Shown: positions 19,693-29,402 of the stretch, in pieces
Layout: each line of letters starts with the position of its first letter
How positions within the stretch are numbered: the stretch's first letter is position 1
Source of the DNA: an uncultured Alphaproteobacteria bacterium
GTDB taxonomy: Bacteria > Pseudomonadota > Alphaproteobacteria > HIMB59 > GCA-002718135
DNA: 64,000 bases
Direction of reading: 5' to 3'
Assembly (NCBI GenBank): GCA_902621305.1
Contig: CACNLM010000006.1
Location: 1 to 64,000, forward strand
Translations under genes and position numbers: made by a program
The notes under the pieces: generated by a model
The model's input: the letters and a program-made list of their open reading frames with translations, nothing else
Database searches by the model: none
What the model was told of the DNA's origin: nothing

Positions 19693-20769
19693 TCACTTAC
19701 CAACAAAACCTGGCCAATTTCCCATATATTCAATAAATTTATCACTTAGACCTTCTTTATTTAAGTAAGATCTTGAAGCTGGTAGATTTATTGGTTCAAA
19801 ATTTGGATTTTTCATTACTCTCTCTGGAAAATCATGATGAAGAATAGCTGCTCTTCCTATAGTCACAAAATCAACTTTATTATTAAGAATCTCGTAAACA
19901 TTCTTACCTGTTCTTATATTTCCCGCTACTGTTAATTGAACATCTTTAAAATCAAGTTCTGTGAAATGCTCTAGCAAACTCTTTTCTGTATGCTCTTCTT
20001 CTTCAGGCTTTTTAAAAGAATCCCAAAGTGATATATCTAAAAAATCTATTTTATTAGTATTAATAAGTTTTTTACATATTTCTTTTGTTTCTCCCAATTT
20101 AATTCCAAACCTTTCTGCGGATAATCTAACTCCCAATAGAAATTGAGAACCGCATTCATCTCTGATACCATCGATAATTTCAAAAATTATTCTAGATCTG
20201 TTTTCTAAGCTTCCACCGTATTCGTCTTCTCTTTTATTGAATTTAGAGCTTAAAAATTGACACAGAATATAACCATGAGCTCCATGTATTTCTACTCCTT
20301 CATATCCTGACTTTTTTGCCCTAACTCCAGCTTCAATAAAATTATCTCTTAGTCTTTTGACCTCATCTAGTTTTAAAGCTCTTGAGTTAGTCTTGTTATC
20401 ATCTGAAGGGCAAACTGGCTGTTCACCTATAATATCCTTAGGTGATTTCATTCCGGCATGATGTAATTGAGCGACAGCTAAACTTTCATAAGATTTAATT
20501 TTATCAGTTAATCGTTTTAAACCTTCTATATGTTCATCACCAAAAATACCTAATTGACCAGGAAAACCTTTACCAATAGATTGAACATGTGAAGCACAAG
20601 ACATGGTAAGTCCAAAATTTCCTTTAGCTCTCATAGTTAACCAATTAAATTCATCTTCTGAAAGTATTCCATTTTCATGGCTTTGAGTATTTGTTAATGG
20701 GGCAAGCATAAATCTATTTTTCATTAATAAGCCACATGGAAATTTTATTTCATCTTTTAAATTTATCAT
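19693..20769 (-). CDS. NADH:flavin oxidoreductase (old yellow enzyme family)
   Basis: RFMLAPLTNTQSHENG, GVEIHGAHGYILCQFLSSKFNKREDEYGGSLENRSRI. Start moved to MINLKDEIKF (cat at 20767-20769) to clear guaA. Confidence 0.9.
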   Translation of the reverse strand: MINLKDEIKFPCGLLMKNRFMLAPLTNTQSHENGILSEDEFNWLTMRAKGNFGLTMSCASHVQSIGKGFPGQLGIFGDEHIEGLKRLTDKIKSYESLAVAQLHHAGMKSPKDIIGEQPVCPSDDNKTNSRALKLDEVKRLRDNFIEAGVRAKKSGYEGVEIHGAHGYILCQFLSSKFNKREDEYGGSLENRSRIIFEIIDGIRDECGSQFLLGVRLSAERFGIKLGETKEICKKLINTNKIDFLDISLWDSFKKPEEEEHTEKSLLEHFTELDFKDVQLTVAGNIRTGKNVYEILNNKVDFVTIGRAAILHHDFPERVMKNPNFEPINLPASRSYLNKEGLSDKFIEYMGNWPGFVGK

Positions 20770-20773
20770 AATA

Positions 20774-22327
20774 CTACTCCCACTCAATTGTTCCAGGAGG
20801 CTTTGAAGTAAAGTCATATAATACTCTATTGATGCCTTTTACTTTATTAATTATGCGAGATGATATTTCTTTTAGTTGATTATTTGTGAACATATAAAAA
20901 TCAGCTGTCATTCCATCAACAGAAGTAATAGCTCTAAGTGAAACTGAGTAATTGTATGTTCTTTCATCTCCCATAACGCCTACTGATTTTACTGGTAAGA
21001 GGACTACAAATGCTTGCCAAATTTTATTATAAAGTTTTTTTTCTTTTAAATACTGAATAAAAATATGATCTGCTTCCTGAAGAATTAAGATCTTTTTTTT
21101 ATCAATTACTCCCGGTATTCGAATTGCTAAACCTGGTCCTGGAAATGGATGTCTTAAAAGTAAATGTTTATCTATTTTTAATTGCTTTCCAACATTTCTT
21201 ACCTCGTCTTTAAATAATTCTCTTAAAGGTTCTACAATTTTAAGTTTCATTTTTTTTGGTAAACCACCAACATTATGGTGGCTTTTAATTTTAGCTGTTG
21301 GACCTCCAAAAAATGGAATGCTCTCTATGATATCAGGATAAAGGGTTCCCTGTCCTAAATAATCTACATTTGATATTTTTTTAGCTGCTTTATCAAAAAC
21401 TTCTATAAATGTTTTGCCAATTATTTTTCTTTTTTTCTCAGGGTCAGATACATTTTTTAATTTTTTTAAAAAAATATTCGAAGCATTTATTTTAGTAAAG
21501 TTATTTCCAAATTTTTTGGAAAATATTTTTGAAACTTCATTAGCTTCATTTTTTCTTAAAAGACCGTGATCAACAAAAATACAATAAAGGTTTTTGTTAA
21601 CAGCCTTACTTAACAAATATGCAGTAACTGTAGAATCTACTCCTCCAGATAAACCGCAAATTATTTTTTTATTATTAATTTCATTTTTTAATTCTGAAAC
21701 TTTATTTTCAATAAATTTTTGAATTTTGAATTTATTTTTTATATCTACTATATTGAAAACAAAATTATTAATTATTTTTGAACCAAAATCTGTATGATAG
21801 ACCTCAGGATGAAATTGAAGGCAATAAATTTTATTTTTATAATTTTCAATAGATGAAATAATTTTGTTATTTGATAAAGATGTTATTGAAAAAAGTTTTG
21901 GTATTTTATTAATATTATCTCCGTGAGACATCCATACTTTGAATTTTTGTTTGTTAATTCCTTTAAATAAAAGTGATTTTTGCTTAATATTTATAATTGT
22001 GTGACCATACTCTCTATGAGTGGAACGTTTTACTACACCTTTCAAATTTTTAGTTACTAATTGCATACCATAACAAATTGCTAAAACCGGTTTTTTCATT
22101 TTTAAAATTTCTTGATTTAATTTGGGAGCATTTTTGTCAAGTACTGATCTAGGACCGCCAGATAATATAAATGCAGATGGTTTGATTTCATTTAAAATTT
22201 TTTTTGTGATTTTATTAAAAGGATAGACAAGACAGAAGACTTCTAACTCTCTGATTCTTCTTGCAATTAATTGTGTATATTGTGATCCATAATCTACAAT
22301 TAAAATAGTTTCTAATCTACTCTTCAT
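20774..22327 (-). CDS. guaA: GMP synthase (glutamine-hydrolysing)
   Basis: AICYGMQ class I amidotransferase, CGLSGGVDSTV PP-loop, ends KPPGTIEWE. Confidence 0.97.
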   Translation of the reverse strand: MKSRLETILIVDYGSQYTQLIARRIRELEVFCLVYPFNKITKKILNEIKPSAFILSGGPRSVLDKNAPKLNQEILKMKKPVLAICYGMQLVTKNLKGVVKRSTHREYGHTIINIKQKSLLFKGINKQKFKVWMSHGDNINKIPKLFSITSLSNNKIISSIENYKNKIYCLQFHPEVYHTDFGSKIINNFVFNIVDIKNKFKIQKFIENKVSELKNEINNKKIICGLSGGVDSTVTAYLLSKAVNKNLYCIFVDHGLLRKNEANEVSKIFSKKFGNNFTKINASNIFLKKLKNVSDPEKKRKIIGKTFIEVFDKAAKKISNVDYLGQGTLYPDIIESIPFFGGPTAKIKSHHNVGGLPKKMKLKIVEPLRELFKDEVRNVGKQLKIDKHLLLRHPFPGPGLAIRIPGVIDKKKILILQEADHIFIQYLKEKKLYNKIWQAFVVLLPVKSVGVMGDERTYNYSVSLRAITSVDGMTADFYMFTNNQLKEISSRIINKVKGINRVLYDFTSKPPGTIEWE

Positions 22328-22916
22328 TCAATCTAAATCCTCTGGATAGTATAAATATTTCACTTGATTCTTGTCTTGATGATTTCGGCTTAAAATACTC
22401 AACTTTATCAAACTTTTTTTTAAGTATCTTTATAATTTCCTTTTCTTCCTCTCCCTTCCAAATTTTGAATATAAATGATCCTTGGTTGTTTAATATTATT
22501 TCTAATCTGTCTATAACTTCATATATTAACTGACTTATTCTCAGATGATCTGTTGATTGATGACCAGTGGTATTTGGAGCTACATCAGATAGAATTAAAT
22601 CAAATTTAGTTTTTAAATTAATAAAATTATATTTTAAAAAATCTTCTCTATAGAAAGTAATGCGTTTATTATTCATTTTCATATCTAATAAATCAAAACA
22701 GGTTATGTTAGTTTTTGGATTGTAATTTAAGATCACTTGAGTCCAACCTCCTGGAGAAGATCCAAGTTCTAGTATTTCTTTAGAATTTTCAATTATTTTA
22801 TATTTTTGCTCAATCTCTTCTAGTTTAAAAGCTGCTCGATTGATATACCCTAACTGTTTAGCTTTCTTTACAAACTGATCATTTTTTTGTCTATTAACCC
22901 AGTTTTTTGATTTCAT
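22317..22916 (-). CDS. rlmE: 23S rRNA (uridine2552-2'-O)-methyltransferase RlmE (FtsJ)
   Basis: RAAFKLEEIEQKY, LELGSSPGGWTQV, LILSDVAPNTTGHQSTDH. ORF may start at 22973; MKSKNWVNRQ (22916) more likely. Confidence 0.9.
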   Translation of the reverse strand: MKSKNWVNRQKNDQFVKKAKQLGYINRAAFKLEEIEQKYKIIENSKEILELGSSPGGWTQVILNYNPKTNITCFDLLDMKMNNKRITFYREDFLKYNFINLKTKFDLILSDVAPNTTGHQSTDHLRISQLIYEVIDRLEIILNNQGSFIFKIWKGEEEKEIIKILKKKFDKVEYFKPKSSRQESSEIFILSRGFRLNEE

Positions 22917-22985
22917 AAAAGATAATAAAGCTAACAAAAAATTGTTTTTTAGTAACTTTAATATATATGACATGTACGATATTTA

Positions 22986-24226
22986 ATGAAAAGATCAATA
23001 TTTATAGCTTTCATAATACTTGCCGCTGTTGTCGGATGGATTGGTTCTGGTCAATTTTCAAACAATGTTGTTGCACAAGACGATGATACAGAAACTAGCA
23101 CTGAAACAGAAACTTCATATTCACAAGATACAGAAAATAATGATAATGAAGAATTTTCATTTTCTGTTGAAACAAAGGTATTTACTTCCAGTTTAATTGA
23201 TCAATCTATTGAATTACAAGGTCAAACTATTCATAACAAAAAAATTGATGTTAAATCTGAAACATCTGGCAATATAGATAATATTGAATTTGCAAGAGGA
23301 GATAGAGTATCTCAAAATGCTGAAATGATTACAATCTCCTTAGAGGATAGAAATGAAAAGCTTTCTAGTGCAAAAAAGATTTAGAAAGACTTAATAAAGA
23401 ACTAATTTTAAATGAAAAAAACAGAGATAATTTACTTAGACAAAATGTTGAAAGAATTGAATTGTATGAAATTGAATATGCATCTGCAAAACAACTAATT
23501 GATAAAGGATTAAGTTCAAAATCAAAATTAAGTTTAGCATCTTTTAATCTTGCCAATGCTCAAGCTGATAGAGAAGATATTAAAATAAAATTTGAATCTA
23601 CCTTAGCAAACCTTGAAGCTCAAATTTCAAATGTAAAATCAATTTTAAAGAACATAAAACTTGACATAGAAAAAACTACTATCAAGGCGCCATTTGATGG
23701 AATTATTTCTGAAAAAATGGTTGAGAAAACTGAATTCATCTCAATAGGTACTCCCCTATTTACTATAATTGATTTAGACCCTATCAAGATTGAAGGTTAT
23801 TTATCTGAATTTGATGTAAATAAAGTGAGTGTTGGTACTAAAGCTTTAATTGAAGATAGTAATGGGATTAAAAAAAATGGAATAATATCTTTTATTTCTC
23901 CATCAGCCGAAACTAGTACTAGAACATTCGAAATTACTATTGAAGCTGATAACAAAGATCTCTCTTATAAAAGTGGAATAACAACTAAAATTATTATCAA
24001 AGGTTCAGAACTTAAAGCTCACAAAATACCACCTTCTATATTAACTTTATTAGACGATGGGACCGTGGGTGTTAAAGCTGTAGATAATGATAATAAGGTT
24101 ACATTCTATCCAACCAAAACAATTAAGGATACGATAGACGGCATGTGGGTTTCTGGATTACCCGAGAAAGTAAATTTAATTGTAAGTGGTCAAGAATATA
24201 TAAGTATTGGTGAAACAATAAACTAA
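22986..24226 (+). CDS. RND efflux periplasmic adaptor subunit, split into two frames; joined by -1 shift at 23372-23378
   Basis: ORF 22986..23384 (signal-anchor, biotinyl-lipoyl half) ends SSAKKI*; the -1 frame continues DLERLNKELILNEKNRDNLLRQNVERIELYEIEYASAKQLIDKG into the 23462..24226 ORF (TIKAPFDGIISEKMVEKTEFISIGTPLFTIIDLDPI). Confidence 0.85.
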
Positions 24227-24231
24227 TCTAA

Positions 24232-27200
24232 ATGAAAATAAATATTATAGACTATGCAATTAGCCATTCCCGAGTTTTCATGGGGATACTTATTTTTATA
24301 ATTTTTTCAGGCGCATCTACTTATATCACAATGCCTAAAGAATCATCTCCTGATGTGAGCATACCAATAGTTTATATTTCACTAAGTCAAAATGGTATTT
24401 CTGCACAAGATTCTGAAAGGCTTTTAGTTAAACCAATTGAAGACGAAGTTAAAACTGTTGAAGGAGTAAGAGAAGTAAGATCAACAGCTTATTCAGGCGG
24501 AGGCAATGTTTTATTAGAATTTGATGCTGGTTTTGACTCTGATCAAGCTATGGTTGATATTAGGGATAAAGTTGATAGAGCCAAGGGTGATCTACCTAGT
24601 GAAGCAGATGAACCAACAGTTAACGAAGTAAATATAAGTACGTTTCCTATCCTTTCTATTTCTTTAAGTGGAGATGTGCCTAATAGAACACTTCAAGATT
24701 TAGCTGATATTTTGCAAGATGATATAGAAACAATTCCTAGTGTTTTAGAAGCTAAAATAGGCGGTAAAAGAAATGAACAAGTTGACATACTAATTAATCC
24801 AACTGCAGTTGATAGCTATGGTATCAATCTTGAGAGTCTTATTAATATTGTTAGAGAAAATAATAAAATGGTATCTGCTGGTGGTCAAGACACTGGTGAC
24901 GGAAGTTTTGATATTAAAGTTCCAGGTTTATACGAAACTATTGAAGATGTATTAAATACTCCAGTAAAAACTAATGGAGATTCAGTTATTACTTTCAGGG
25001 ATATTGCTGAAGTTAAAAGAACATTCGAGGACAGGCAATCTTATGCAAATGTAAATGGATCTAATTCAATAACTATTGATGTTTCTAAAAGAATTGGTGA
25101 AAATATTATTAATACTATTGAAGAAGTAAAAAGAATAACTGCAATTACTGCTAAAAGTTTTCCTGAAAATGTTGAAATTTCTTTTGGCAATGATCAATCA
25201 AAGGGAATTAAAACTATGTTAAATAGTCTGCAAAACAATGTCATAGCAGCTATAATCCTTGTTTTAATTATTATTTTAGGAGCATTAGGAGTTAGGTCTG
25301 GTTTATTAGTTGGTGTATCTATTCCAGGATCGTTTTTATCAGGTTTATTAGCTCTTTCTGTAATGGGTTTTACTATTAATATAGTTGTATTATTTGCTCT
25401 AATTTTATCTGTAGGACTATTAGTCGATGGAGCAATTGTTGTTGTTGAATATGCAGATAGAAAAATGAAAGAAGGACTTGGTGTAAAAGATGCTTTCGCA
25501 AATGCATCAAAAAAAATGTCACTACCAATTATATCATCGACTGCAACTACACTGGCAGCCTTTCTACCTTTAATATTCTGGCCTGGTATAGCTGGTGAAT
25601 TTATGAAATATTTACCAATAACACTTATATGTGTTCTTATTTCTTCTCTGTTTATGGCACTACTGTTTGTCCCAGTTTTAGGATCTATTTTAAATACTGT
25701 TTCAAGAATACTTCTCCAATTTATTGTACCATTACTAATATCATTAATTTTTTACAATCTATTATCTTATGGATTTGGATTATTAAATCTTGAAAGATTT
25801 AGTTTATTTATAACAATTGGAAAATATTTACTGAGCTTCGCTTTATTTATATTTGTATTTATAAGAATTATACCAAGAGTTTATAAAATTTCAGAAAATG
25901 TAAATTCTACAGATAAATTAGTTTCTAAAAATGCAAAAATCTTATCTTCAGAATCAAATGAACCTGTTTTAAACGTAACTGGTTTTGTTGGATTTTATGC
26001 AAAAATATTAAACTTTTTATTATTCCATCCCTTAAAGGTAATGATTAGTGCTTTAGTAATATTAGTTGCTGTAAACTATACCTATACTCAAGTTGGAGAA
26101 GGTGTAGAATTTTTCCCAGATGTTGAGCCAGATCTTGCAAAAATCGTAGTCTTTGCAAGAGGTAATCTCTCAGTTGAAGAAAAAAAAGATTATGTATCAA
26201 GAGTTGAGAATATTATTTTAAAGCTTCAATCGGAAAGACAAGAATTTAAAAATATTTATTCTTTAAGTGGAAATGTAAGTGAACAATCAGAGGCATCAGA
26301 AGACTTTATTGGATCAATAAGTTTGGAATATACAGATTGGGATAAAAGAAGAAAATCAAAAGTAATTCTTGCAGAAATTTTGGAAGCCACAAAAAGCATA
26401 AATGGGATTAAAGTAGAGTCAAGAGAACAACAAGGTGGTCCTGGAGAAGGTAAACCAATTAATATTAAATTAACCAGTGATAATAAACAACTTTTAATTG
26501 CCGAAGGAATCAAGCTTAAAAAATTTATGGATAATTATCCAAATTTAATGAATGTTGAAGATAATTTACCAGCACCTGGGATAGAATGGGAAATTAATGT
26601 AGATAGAAAACAAGCTTCTAAGTTTGGAGCTAATATTACGTCAATTGGTAATGTAATTAAACTTGCAACAAACGGTCTTAAACTTGGTGAATATAGACCT
26701 GATGATAGTAATGAAAGTATACCACTTTATCTTCGTTATCCAAACGAAGGAAGAACATTGGATAGAATTGATAACTTAAGAGTAACTACTACAAATGGTT
26801 TAGTTCCAATATCCAATTTTGTAGAAATTGTTCCAAATAGCAGAACAGGAAATATAATTAGAGTAGATTCAAAAAATGCTATAAATATTCAGGCAGATGT
26901 AGAGCCTGGAACTTATCCTGACGGAAAAGTAAAAGAACTTGAGTACGTATTAGGAATTTCAGATACTGCTCCGTCTTGGAGAGGAAGAACTTTAGATTTA
27001 CCTCGTTATGAATTAGATAACAAAGTAAGGGCTGAACTTATAGGAGAAAATGAAGACCAAAAAGAAGCACAAGAATTTCTAACAGGAGCTTTTGGTGTAG
27101 CTTTATTTTTAATGCTAATGATACTTCTGTTGCAGTTTAATAGTTTTTATAGTGCATTCTTAATTCTTTTTGCAGTAGTAATGTCTACAGCGGGTGTGTT

Positions 27201-27627
27201 TATAGGTTTAATGGTAACAGCACAGCCATTTGGTATCGTTATGTCAGGAGTTGGTGTTATCGCTCTTGCCGGTATAGTGGTAAATAATAATATTATATTG
27301 ATTGATACATTTGATTTTTTAAAGACTAAAACATCAAATATCAGAGAAGCTATTATCAAAACAGGAGCGCAGAGACTGAGACCAGTTTTACTTACAACAA
27401 CTACAACAGTACTAGGTTTATTACCTATGGTAACAATGACAAATGTTGACTTTATATCTAGAGAAATAACAAGAGGATCACCAGATACTCAGTGGTGGGT
27501 TCAATTATCAACAGCTATAGTATTTGGACTACTCTTTGCAACATTCCTTACATTAGTTGTTACACCATCTGCTTTAATGTTTAGAGAAAACATGAAGAAT
27601 TGGTATAAGAAAAAAATTTCTAATTAA
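24232..27627 (+). CDS. RND efflux transporter permease subunit (AcrB/MexB-like)
   Basis: MPKESSPDVSIPIVYISL, ILSVGLLVDGAIVVVEYADR, GVIALAGIVVNNNIILIDTFD; 1131 aa. Confidence 0.95.
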   Translation: MKINIIDYAISHSRVFMGILIFIIFSGASTYITMPKESSPDVSIPIVYISLSQNGISAQDSERLLVKPIEDEVKTVEGVREVRSTAYSGGGNVLLEFDAGFDSDQAMVDIRDKVDRAKGDLPSEADEPTVNEVNISTFPILSISLSGDVPNRTLQDLADILQDDIETIPSVLEAKIGGKRNEQVDILINPTAVDSYGINLESLINIVRENNKMVSAGGQDTGDGSFDIKVPGLYETIEDVLNTPVKTNGDSVITFRDIAEVKRTFEDRQSYANVNGSNSITIDVSKRIGENIINTIEEVKRITAITAKSFPENVEISFGNDQSKGIKTMLNSLQNNVIAAIILVLIIILGALGVRSGLLVGVSIPGSFLSGLLALSVMGFTINIVVLFALILSVGLLVDGAIVVVEYADRKMKEGLGVKDAFANASKKMSLPIISSTATTLAAFLPLIFWPGIAGEFMKYLPITLICVLISSLFMALLFVPVLGSILNTVSRILLQFIVPLLISLIFYNLLSYGFGLLNLERFSLFITIGKYLLSFALFIFVFIRIIPRVYKISENVNSTDKLVSKNAKILSSESNEPVLNVTGFVGFYAKILNFLLFHPLKVMISALVILVAVNYTYTQVGEGVEFFPDVEPDLAKIVVFARGNLSVEEKKDYVSRVENIILKLQSERQEFKNIYSLSGNVSEQSEASEDFIGSISLEYTDWDKRRKSKVILAEILEATKSINGIKVESREQQGGPGEGKPINIKLTSDNKQLLIAEGIKLKKFMDNYPNLMNVEDNLPAPGIEWEINVDRKQASKFGANITSIGNVIKLATNGLKLGEYRPDDSNESIPLYLRYPNEGRTLDRIDNLRVTTTNGLVPISNFVEIVPNSRTGNIIRVDSKNAINIQADVEPGTYPDGKVKELEYVLGISDTAPSWRGRTLDLPRYELDNKVRAELIGENEDQKEAQEFLTGAFGVALFLMLMILLLQFNSFYSAFLILFAVVMSTAGVFIGLMVTAQPFGIVMSGVGVIALAGIVVNNNIILIDTFDFLKTKTSNIREAIIKTGAQRLRPVLLTTTTTVLGLLPMVTMTNVDFISREITRGSPDTQWWVQLSTAIVFGLLFATFLTLVVTPSALMFRENMKNWYKKKISN

Positions 27628-27654
27628 ATTTTTTTTAAATAAACTTTTAAATCT

Positions 27655-28206
27655 ATGACAATCAAATCAATTACTATTTATTGTTCATCTTCAGATAAAT
27701 TAAGTAATAAATATTATCAAGATGCAGAAGAAATAAGCAAATTAATATCATCATTTAAAATAAATATAGTCTATGGTGGAGCAAAAGTTGGTATTATGGG
27801 CGTGGTTGCTAAGACAGCAAAAAAATATAAAAATAGAGTTATTGGAGTAATTCCAAATTTTTTATCTGAGAGAGAAATAATTTTTGAAAATATAGATGAG
27901 TTAAAAATTGTCGATAATATGTCTGAACGAAAAAAGTTGCTCTTTGAGATAGGTGATGCGTATTTAGCATTACCAGGAGGGACAGGAACTTTAGAAGAAA
28001 TACTAGAAGTCGTATCTTGGAAAATAATGGGGATTCATAATAAGCCAATAATATTTTTTAATAAAAATAATTTCTGGGATAATCTATTTAAACAATTTAA
28101 ATTTTTTGAAGATGAAAAATTTTCAAATAAAAATTTACAAAACAGTTTCCACATTATAGATACGGTTGATCAATTAAAAAATATATTAATTAAATGGCAA
28201 AAATAA
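27655..28206 (+). CDS. LOG family protein (TIGR00730; cytokinin riboside 5'-monophosphate phosphoribohydrolase-like)
   Basis: [30 protein letters not shown] (PGGxGTxxE). Confidence 0.92.
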   Translation: MTIKSITIYCSSSDKLSNKYYQDAEEISKLISSFKINIVYGGAKVGIMGVVAKTAKKYKNRVIGVIPNFLSEREIIFENIDELKIVDNMSERKKLLFEIGDAYLALPGGTGTLEEILEVVSWKIMGIHNKPIIFFNKNNFWDNLFKQFKFFEDEKFSNKNLQNSFHIIDTVDQLKNILIKWQK

Positions 28207-29402
28207 AAGTTAATAACCCAGTAGTTGAAATGGATGGAGATGAAATGACCAGAATCATCTGGAAGTACATCAAAGAACAATTAATTTTGCCTTATCTTGA
28301 TATAGATATCAAATATTTTGATCTTGGAGTTATTAAAAGAAATGAAACTGATGATCAAATTACCATAGACGCAGCAGAAGCAGTAAAAAAATATGGTGTA
28401 GGAATAAAATGTGCAACAATTACACCAGATGAAAATCGAGTAGAAGAATTTAAATTAAAGCAAATGTGGCGATCGCCAAATGGAACAATTAGAAATATAC
28501 TTGGGGGAACTATATTTAGACAACCAATTATATGTAAAAATGTTCCAAGAATAATCACAAATTGGAACCATCCAATTGTTGTTGCTAGGCATGCCTTTGG
28601 CGATCAATATAGAGCGACTGACACATTAGTTAATAAACCAGGGACACTTAAAATGGTTTTTGAACCTAAAGATGGATCTGAAGGATTTTCAAAAGATGTT
28701 TATGAATTTGAAAAATCTGGTGTAGCCCTATCAATGTATAATTTGGATAGTTCAATTAAAGATTTTGCTAGAGCTTGTTTTAATTACGGACTTAACCTTG
28801 GTTGGCCAGTTTACCTTTCTACTAAAAATACTATTTTAAAAGTCTACGATGGAAGATTCAAAGATTTATTTCAGGATGTATTTGATTCTGAATTTAAAAA
28901 TAAGTTCAAAGAAAAAGACATAATTTATGAACACAGATTAATAGATGATATGGTGGCCTCAGCATTAAAATGGGAAGGTAATTTTATTTGGGCTTGTAAA
29001 AATTATGATGGAGATGTTCAATCAGATTCTGTTGCTCAAGGATTTGGATCACTAGGTTTAATGACAAGTGTGTTAATGACCCCTGATGGTAAAACTGTAG
29101 AAGCTGAAGCCGCACATGGAACTGTAACTAGACATTATAGAAATCATCAGAAAGGTATAGAAACTTCAACTAATCCTATTGCATCAATCTTTGCTTGGAC
29201 AAGAGGTTTAAGTTTTAGAGGAGAATTTGATGGTAATAATGAATTAATAAATTTTGCTAAAAAATTAGAAGAAACGTGTATCAAAACTGTAGAAAGTGGT
29301 GAAATGACAAAAGATCTAGCAATGTTAATTAATAAAGATCAGAAATGGTTAAACACTCAAGATTTTTTAAGCGCAATAAAAAACAATTTTCAAATTAACT
29401 AA
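28194..29402 (+). CDS. icd: isocitrate dehydrogenase (NADP+)
   Basis: [45 protein letters not shown]. Confidence 0.97.
   Translation: MAKIKVNNPVVEMDGDEMTRIIWKYIKEQLILPYLDIDIKYFDLGVIKRNETDDQITIDAAEAVKKYGVGIKCATITPDENRVEEFKLKQMWRSPNGTIRNILGGTIFRQPIICKNVPRIITNWNHPIVVARHAFGDQYRATDTLVNKPGTLKMVFEPKDGSEGFSKDVYEFEKSGVALSMYNLDSSIKDFARACFNYGLNLGWPVYLSTKNTILKVYDGRFKDLFQDVFDSEFKNKFKEKDIIYEHRLIDDMVASALKWEGNFIWACKNYDGDVQSDSVAQGFGSLGLMTSVLMTPDGKTVEAEAAHGTVTRHYRNHQKGIETSTNPIASIFAWTRGLSFRGEFDGNNELINFAKKLEETCIKTVESGEMTKDLAMLINKDQKWLNTQDFLSAIKNNFQIN

Noticed and set aside
23365-23556. 63-aa minus ORF at the split adaptor gene
   Set aside because: Antisense to the adaptor coding sequence; considered as a reason for the frame break but has no independent support.
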